A stretch of DNA of 44,405 bases from an uncultured Clostridia bacterium (GTDB lineage: Bacteria; Bacillota; Clostridia; Christensenellales; CAG-1252), in assembly GCA_945482995.1 (NCBI GenBank), contig CALYRM010000006.1, forward strand, positions 1 through 44,405. Direction: 5' to 3'. The notes below the pieces were generated by a model. The model saw nothing but the letters and a program-made list of their open reading frames with translations, did no database searches and was not told the DNA's origin. Below are positions 40,201 through 44,405 of this stretch, piece by piece (position 1 is the first letter of the stretch; each line of letters starts with the position of its first letter). Position numbers and translations under genes: made by a program.

Positions 40201-41127
40201 TATCGTAAATATACCAAGGAAAGTACCGAAAAAGACAGCGCGGGTAGGTGGTATTGGGGCGACGACGGCTCCGAGGGCTGGTACGGCACGGCAACCCCCT
40301 CAAACGACGTAACTTGGACGTTCTTTACTTGTGAAGATCCAACAAGACCATACACGAGCAAAGCAAAGGATTTGCATATCATTTTACCGAAAAATGCAAA
40401 AATGGTATGGGAAAAAGATAAGGATAGCTGTCTAAATATTATTGGTAATGGCAGAGTCTTCTTGTATCTACAAGAAGGTACCGATATCAAGATTATAGGT
40501 AACGGCTTTTCGAATTGGATTCACGACGAATATATGAGCGGAATAGACAGTTGGCTAGATCAATGGAGAGGCGAAGACGCTACCTACAACGTATTTGGCG
40601 GAGTTAGATACGTTCAAACTGAAGGATCTGGAATTGACGAAACCACGTATTATAAGAATGGTCAAGTTGTTATGGACGAAGCTGCATATAATAGCGGACA
40701 CTTCCAATTACAGCCTCGTATCTACATTATAGGTACCGGTGGAAACATTAATTTTGAAGTACAAGACTTCCAAACCGCAGCCTATGTTTATATGCCATCA
40801 GGCTATACGTATGATGATGGTGCAGGTAAAAATACATTCAAAATAAGTTCCAACCACAACGCAGCAGGTTCGGGAAATTGGGATGTATACGGAATTTACG
40901 TATGTGATGACTTTGAATATGGCAACGGCACGGGTGCAAAGGTTAGATACTATAAAACAGCGCCCGATTTGTCCAATACCGTATTTAAGTATACGAAGAA
41001 CGGATATACAACCACTTCGATAGGAGACAATCGATCATCTTATCAGCTTGCTGAGTTTTGGGATTATCCGACCGACCTACCCGTTTCGAGTATGGATTGG
41101 TACTATAGAGGTATCGCAATCAGCTAA
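34249..41127 (+). CDS. Giant PilX/GspK-like minor pilin with beta-helix / polymer-forming (bactofilin-like) body, 2,292 aa
   Basis: N-terminus 'MELKRLKILKNNKGAALMYTMMFLLLLSVIVVSFSLISINMYKTTAYSANKTQNFTLAKAIG' resembles a class III/prepilin-like signal lacking Glu5 (PilX/GspK style). The body is a long run of short beta-strand units such as 'GNVTIQNCTVGRIIGGAGCNITLINANCNSISTDGSVTIDKSTVTGNVYCGDLTMKSSG'. It sits within the pilus operon. Confidence 0.8.
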   Translation: MELKRLKILKNNKGAALMYTMMFLLLLSVIVVSFSLISINMYKTTAYSANKTQNFTLAKAIGQAFALELSEDVDATSIVAYLENNTQYAKTVKGSASVVFDPKDDSKKSQINQALKGTGLTIDDLAEINLIAGLKFYFKITCANCGAVLEDIKDSSNRDSTFCQSSVCRGLHNEKNINKKYLYLDVTVSYHGVTEVVTTVFTYLDKEDFTQTMYDLFSVYNIYSTSPKDMQFDFAAPDDIGGVQPNVYLYNGVDSEEEGYGTTTRETYKLEESIKANLTSTGDVTITSSSGDIRSILGTVTSYGAMTLERVNIGNGSSSSNIYIRNSLTVNSTARVHGSIYARNTVKITGPNSTTTMVDGTIYALGNVTIQNCTVGRIIGGAGCNITLINANCNSISTDGSVTIDKSTVTGNVYCGDLTMKSSGRESKITGKAEVKGNLVIESTDSGKNTIGSTSNQNVINVGGNATFKGNSSKVSEILGNVIIAGSINYNNSKSVTKINGSLHVKGDIPVTIGEERINACYLSALEVTGDVLLSSGKGCIPLFGKENGSTSEAKTVIGGLLTVYTDMLIGDELGGIIDGEEKSTGVSYTFVDGTPKYVNLNGATINKLYIKKKGSTSDITQALLQNGTIVSGIEAEQIIVSGITIEENCVVMAEGINGAFVAVDNSKLKGKIVANRMFSLHEGSILYATQNGFVHVSGTETEKALAYIDGEIEGELVVGQKITVSQANGELKIKSKAVLHGNSLDKDIYINGDLTVEAHSMADITNNPEQFAPRLTTENNNGSRIYLSTGTAHLNGWVYDFYVNNAEVIMQDEIEGMAGKPYIKGTTFDSSDFVTIGENGLINSEGATYTNDNVIVYVYKTPMEPLGDLTISGTLVIKKGERLECNSLKVKRIITDDINEELTPSNFDSAKTRIVNRVNSFNFNSDSRVVGITVNGDTQINQTVSDKIMITGCTFNGWLKLKNVSGTVIIDRSEVTGARYTTYASNDTKSNNAYKGCLDVGSANLHLENSFVGGTASKNNVTQDSSIPYQGNVYTNGVFTMNGGQVYGTVYCSYATDLIDNKISGGLVMSTTSSVSVNWSPTFINKFIYGPKVKATVTSGTLCGTSPSSTATANNLNTNSYFIRLQDLTMSDSAVIAEYVSVFVDDGADTKLAGKNIGNVYAKTAKLTIYVADSLSTTKIAGYMYCVGQLQYADGLTPTAAKGLYAKNTTIPISENNIPFENINGNVDIVGSLTFDVSFNNVTGYVYAPKANVTLNSTVEGNIEANTLYVTPKSQTEIKGNVLVNSLYVYTDSYKVHFLENVKTSLLAVNLKLKSTGGDITLTTKIDNPDGQFAPTVSGGSYVSFYENVYVSKGTSGSGRAFLRCCTFEKRNVKNSNNGATLYADRGVYASTVNFYGAGYVSTQQHCFTTGLGVYNISSSNYSTNYGSIVAGIAKSETTSYGLYLSDTNCYSNVVLLSSQSAYLTKTTLGERANADSMSADRKKSYQKYYSFGGDVTMNETHIESITSTNSADPGAYTYVNVVGNLTLQNNSYIGSSYSTERVHAHTGFKGVYVAKKLTIDSGCTIRLNIYCKGALNNNGSIQLNIEKKIEWRDTKGWGWTDDWEYMESIYTCGGVVYSNGYSGSGYLSLDSYTKSYHMEKNGKWQKFYLKENEGHNTIAGVIDKPERKKDYSFCTHNSANRNTNSSSAESCPFAPNKITSTTLAGNLVNCGVSRDNSTPTAPTKDKLQGFVGVEWNTTEATEGKYKTPLSIIAFSHATTIKIEEVTLVSKTSLPSTQLDTSNRTYWKPQAIPLRWYLPTQTTAGEPVSLNPNANNMMTVAQKKLGQSIDALEACQQNFKEFRELNVWEWIKGDAIKIAKELKNNAKSFFKNLPTLFTPSSSYLGLKFKNDADAKFYRVTATKASSVMSDANGKDLLVITRRCMVVNGTFPSGKLLNDLIEHVNWNPDWVIPINVKFNQRPVGLVFFNSGVVPYSVFDGKNTEYRKYTKESTEKDSAGRWYWGDDGSEGWYGTATPSNDVTWTFFTCEDPTRPYTSKAKDLHIILPKNAKMVWEKDKDSCLNIIGNGRVFLYLQEGTDIKIIGNGFSNWIHDEYMSGIDSWLDQWRGEDATYNVFGGVRYVQTEGSGIDETTYYKNGQVVMDEAAYNSGHFQLQPRIYIIGTGGNINFEVQDFQTAAYVYMPSGYTYDDGAGKNTFKISSNHNAAGSGNWDVYGIYVCDDFEYGNGTGAKVRYYKTAPDLSNTVFKYTKNGYTTTSIGDNRSSYQLAEFWDYPTDLPVSSMDWYYRGIAIS

Positions 41128-41129
41128 AC

Positions 41130-41600
41130 GTCATTATCAATGTCATTATCAATGTCATTCCGACCGAAGTGGAGGAATCTCATCCTTGTAAATGTCATTC
41201 TGAGCGAAGCGTAGCGTAGTCGTAAGGATCTATTCCTTGTTCGTCATCCTGAGCGAAGCGTAGCGTAGTCGAAGGATCTCATCCACTCTTTGTTAGAACA
41301 AAGAATGAAATCTGCCTTGATTGGCAGATGAAATCCCTACAGGATGAAATCACTTCGTGATGAAATCCGCCTTTCATGCGGGTTTTGGACTTCGTGATTG
41401 TATAGTGTTGTGCATGTCATTCTTACCCATATAACGTCATCCTGAAAGCGTTGCGAGTGGAGTCGTGAGGATCTAATCCTTGTTAGCATCCTCGAACTGC
41501 CAAAATGTCATTATCAATGTCATTCCGAGCGTAGTCGAGGAATCTAATCCTTGTTACGTCATGTCGAGCGTAGGCGAGACATCTCCCTACAAGCACAAAC
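41130..41600 (+). repeat. Cluster of palindromic repeats (GTCATTCC/GTCATCCT/GTCATGTC alleles)
   Basis: Units near 41151, 41194, 41241, 41435, 41518 and 41558; preceded by a tandem 12-mer TCATTATCAATG x2. Confidence 0.88.
41285..41415 (+). repeat. Hairpin-bead element copy 3
   Basis: 41297-41445 is identical over 149 nt to 33961-34109 (copy 2 and downstream flank). Confidence 0.92.
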
Positions 41601-41629
41601 TTCTTTCAACGCAAACAAACACTTCATCT

Positions 41630-41684
41630 CAATTAATTGCACATTAAAGCAGTCATTTAACGTACTACAAACAAAGAAAAAGAT
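41630..41684 (+). promoter_or_regulatory. Leader shared with the second prepilin gene
   Basis: CAATTAATTGCACATTAAA (41630-41648), then 36 nt to ATG 41685; the same 19-mer at the same distance precedes ATG 42589. Confidence 0.6.
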
Positions 41685-42107
41685 ATGATTAAACGAAGAC
41701 TTAAAAAATTAATTAAAAATAAGAGGGGATTCACCCTTTTGGAATGTATTACCGCAATAACCATTATCGGCATAATGAGTGGGGCTATGATGGCGCTTTT
41801 TTCGCAGGGTATCAAATTTATATCTAAGGCGCAAAAGTTAGATGAAATTTCGCAAGAAGCGTCTAGTATAGTTATTATGGGCAATGAAAATTCCACTTCG
41901 GGCGTAATAGGTGATGACGGAGATAAGTTCTACGTTAAGGGGCTCCCCGTATTGATAGAGTTTAATATCAGCGTAGGAAGTGCAGGCTTAATTCAGTTAG
42001 CGCCAAAGGAATTTAATTTCCAAGCAGGCGTTGTAATCAATAATGGAACTCAAACAAAGGTGGTATATTACGATATTACACCCGAGGAGCTGAACGACAT
42101 TAAATAA
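41685..42107 (+). CDS. Type IV prepilin (pseudopilin)-like protein
   Basis: 140 aa; 'MIKRRLKKLIKNKRG^FTLLECITAITIIGIMSGAMMALF' is a prepilin peptidase site with Glu5 and a hydrophobic helix. Confidence 0.92.
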   Translation: MIKRRLKKLIKNKRGFTLLECITAITIIGIMSGAMMALFSQGIKFISKAQKLDEISQEASSIVIMGNENSTSGVIGDDGDKFYVKGLPVLIEFNISVGSAGLIQLAPKEFNFQAGVVINNGTQTKVVYYDITPEELNDIK

Positions 42108-42120
42108 AAGTGCAATCCAA

Positions 42121-42515
42121 ATGTCATTCTGAAAGCGTTAATGTCATTCCGAGCGTAGTCGAGGAATCTCATCCACTTTCGTCATTCTGAGCGTAGTCGA
42201 GGGACCTCATCCTTATAAATGTCATCCTCAAGCGAGAGCAACGGAGTCGTGAGGATCTCCTCCACTCTTTGTTGGAACAAAGAATGAAATCTGCCTTGAT
42301 TGGCAGATGAAATCCCTACAGGATGAAATCACTTCGTGATGAAATCCGCACATCAGCGGGTTTTGGACTTCGTGATTGTATAGTATTGTGCATGTCATTC
42401 TTACCCTATAACGTCATCCTCAAGCGAGAGCAACGGAGTCGTGAGAATCTAATTGACAGCACCGCTGTCATCCCGAGCGTAGTCGAGGGACCTCACTACA
42501 AGCACCGACTCTTTC
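42121..42515 (+). repeat. Cluster of palindromic repeats around hairpin-bead copy 4
   Basis: Units near 42140, 42180, 42221, 42413 and 42469. Confidence 0.88.
42264..42393 (+). repeat. Hairpin-bead element copy 4 (last hairpin loop variant)
   Basis: Same series of hairpins; the final bead is CCGC-acatca-GCGG instead of CCGC-ctttcat-GCGG, so the stem is kept and the loop changed. Confidence 0.9.
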
Positions 42516-42533
42516 AAAGCTAACAGCTCGTCA

Positions 42534-42588
42534 CAATTAATTGCACATTAAAAAACTAATTTACAGTACTGTAAAAAAGCTTATAGAT
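42534..42588 (+). promoter_or_regulatory. Second copy of the prepilin leader
   Basis: CAATTAATTGCACATTAAA (42534-42552), then 36 nt to ATG 42589. Confidence 0.6.
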
Positions 42589-43278
42589 ATGAAAAGACGT
42601 AGATTTACTAAAATTTTGAAGAATAAGAGGGGTTTTTCCCTTGTAGAATTGATTGTTGCCGTTTTGCTAATGGCAATGATTTCTACTTCTCTATCTTCGA
42701 TTTTAGGTTCTACTCTTAGTCTTTATAATAGGGCTGAAATGAACTCTCTATTATACAATGTGAGTCAAAAACTTCATATAGCGTTAGATAACGAGCTGTT
42801 GACCGCACGTGATTTAACTCTTTATGAACGCGCTCAAAATAAGCCTGAAACACTTGTTAAAAAAGAATATCAATACTTTATTCAAAAAGATTCCGACGGA
42901 TATATCTACGTATATTCTTTTAACACTGTAACCAATAAAACAGTTAAAGAACATATTTTGCTGTCCGACAAATCTTACAGGGGAGCCACGGTAAAAGAAT
43001 TATATTTTACTTATAGCTCGGTAAGTGATAAGCTCAATTATTCGGATACTGTACTAAAAGATGAATGTATGCGTATTGTGAATATCACCACAACGATAGT
43101 GAAAAACGGAGTAGAATATACACATACCTCAACTATAAGATTATATAATATGGCTGTGTATGGCACTGAACTTAAAATCAAACTTTCGTCAAGCTCGACC
43201 GCCGTTGTGCCTAATTATGTAAGAAGCGTTAAATTTTTATCGGTTATGTACTACGCAACGCAGTTTTTTGAGGTATAA
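42589..43278 (+). CDS. Type IV prepilin-like protein (start revised from TTG 42541 to ATG 42589)
   Basis: 'MKRRRFTKILKNKRG^FSLVELIVAVLLMAMISTSLSSILGS'; prepilin signal with Glu5. Leader alignment with the first prepilin supports ATG 42589. Confidence 0.9.
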   Translation: MKRRRFTKILKNKRGFSLVELIVAVLLMAMISTSLSSILGSTLSLYNRAEMNSLLYNVSQKLHIALDNELLTARDLTLYERAQNKPETLVKKEYQYFIQKDSDGYIYVYSFNTVTNKTVKEHILLSDKSYRGATVKELYFTYSSVSDKLNYSDTVLKDECMRIVNITTTIVKNGVEYTHTSTIRLYNMAVYGTELKIKLSSSSTAVVPNYVRSVKFLSVMYYATQFFEV

Positions 43279-43284
43279 TGACCT

Positions 43285-44037
43285 ATGATTGATTACTTTA
43301 TAGGTGCAATTATATTTATTTACGGTTTGATTTTCGGTAGCTTTCTCAACGTATTGATATATAGAATCCCGAGAAAGAATTTCTTTTCAAGTGTTAGCTC
43401 ATACTGCCCCGAATGTAAACATAAATTGGCTTGGTATGACCTTATTCCTGTGTTTAGTTATATATTTTTAAGGGGTAGATGTCGCTATTGTAAAGAAAAA
43501 ATTAGCGTCAGATATCCGATTGTTGAACTTTCGAATGCAGTATTATGGGTGCTTTCGTTCGTTTTTTTTAGAAACTCTATTTCAGATATTATTTTATCGG
43601 CAGTATTATTTAGCTTGCTTATTGTTATTGCCGGAATTGATTTAGATACCCAAGAAATACCAAACGGATTGGTTATAGCCGTTTTGGTTCTTGGCGTTAT
43701 TCGATTCATTCTATCATTTTTCTTTGGTGATATGCTATGGTTCGAGCATTTAATCGGCGCTGCTTGTATCAGTATTCCTTTTTTAATTATAGCCTTAATA
43801 ACGGGTGGCGGTATTGGTGGCGGAGATATCAAGCTTTGCTTTGCGGTAGGATTGTTTTTGGGCTGGAAACTAACCCTAATGGGTACCTTCCTCGGAATAA
43901 TCTTAGCAGGAATAATCGCCTTGGTAATCATGATAAAGCACAAAAAATCGGGCACTATTCCATTAGCGCCATCGCTATGTTTCGGCTTTGCAACGGCGCT
44001 GTTGTTCGGAAATATGATATTAGAATTGATATTCTAA
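43285..44037 (+). CDS. pilD: Prepilin peptidase, A24 family (PilD/GspO)
   Basis: 250 aa; 'GLIFGSFLNVLIYRIPR', zinc motif CPEC...CRYC, catalytic Asp motifs 'GIDLDTQEIPNG' and 'GGGDIKL'. Confidence 0.96.
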   Translation: MIDYFIGAIIFIYGLIFGSFLNVLIYRIPRKNFFSSVSSYCPECKHKLAWYDLIPVFSYIFLRGRCRYCKEKISVRYPIVELSNAVLWVLSFVFFRNSISDIILSAVLFSLLIVIAGIDLDTQEIPNGLVIAVLVLGVIRFILSFFFGDMLWFEHLIGAACISIPFLIIALITGGGIGGGDIKLCFAVGLFLGWKLTLMGTFLGIILAGIIALVIMIKHKKSGTIPLAPSLCFGFATALLFGNMILELIF

Positions 44038-44070
44038 CCACGTTTCTAATGTGCAATGTGCAACATACAA

Positions 44071-44390
44071 TGTCATCCTGAGCGAAGCGTAGCGTAGTCG
44101 TAAGGATCTAATCCTTGTTACGTCATTTCGAGCGTAGTCGAGAAATCTCATCCATACAATGTCATCCTCAAGCAAGCGTAGCGTAGTCGTGTAGCGTAGT
44201 CGTAAGGATCTAAATCCTTATAAATGTCATTTCGAGCGTAGTCGAAGGTGAATTGACAGCTCCGCTGTCATCCCGAGCAACGTCGAGGGACCTCATTTCG
44301 CTTTCGTCATCCTGAGCGGAGTGCAACGGAGTCGTGAGGATCTTATCCTCGTTACGTCATTTCGAGCGTAGTCGAGAAATCTCTATCAAA
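44071..44390 (+). repeat. Cluster of about 7 palindromic repeats (including GTCATTTC/GAAAT alleles)
   Basis: GTCATCCTGAGCG, GTCATTTCGAGCGTAGTCGAGAAATCTC and GTCATCCCGAGCAACGTCGAGGGACCTC units running to the window end. Confidence 0.88.
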
Positions 44391-44405
44391 TCACTGACTT
44401 ATTTC

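Noticed and set aside
42323-42523. ORF 42323-42523 (+)
   Set aside because: Lies wholly inside the hairpin-bead and palindromic repeats; spurious.
42541-42588. N-terminal extension of the second prepilin from TTG 42541
   Set aside because: The aligned leader of the first prepilin has an in-frame stop, the 19-nt leader sits at identical spacing to ATG 42589, and the prepilin signal starts naturally there.
43737-44081. ORF 43737-44081 (+) and antisense 43485-43955
   Set aside because: Out-of-frame overlaps of a clear prepilin peptidase gene.
28727-44390. tRNA or rRNA genes in intergenic gaps
   Set aside because: No cloverleaf, CCA-adjacent acceptor stem or conserved TTCGANNC-type arms seen; the gaps are explained by repeats.

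Overview
Low-GC bacterial window, probably Bacillota-like (inference), read almost entirely on the + strand. (1) Positions 2-28678 are one open reading frame with no start in the window: the 3' part of a giant secreted BspA-type leucine-rich-repeat protein, at least ~9,558 aa, with Ig-like and other insert domains. (2) Positions 29446-44037 hold a type IV pilus / type II secretion-like locus: PilC/GspF, PilM-like, PilN-like and PilO-like proteins, a very unusual 2,292-aa PilX/GspK-like minor pilin fused to a beta-helix/bactofilin-like body, two small prepilins, and a prepilin peptidase. No PilB/PilT ATPase is present. (3) The five large intergenic gaps are packed with palindromic repeats. One family is GTCATYCYGAGCG...CGAGGRATCTCATCC, whose stems show compensatory changes between copies. 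The other is a ~130-150 bp 'string of hairpins' element in four copies, made of different small stems joined by constant GAAA(T) linkers. The strongest candidates for undescribed biology are this hairpin-bead element with related hairpins straddling stop codons, the giant pilus-tip-like protein flanked by 149-bp perfect direct repeats, and a Cys / HxCxxxH motif pair that appears or disappears together across modules of the giant LRR protein. All assignments come from reading the sequence; no database search was run.
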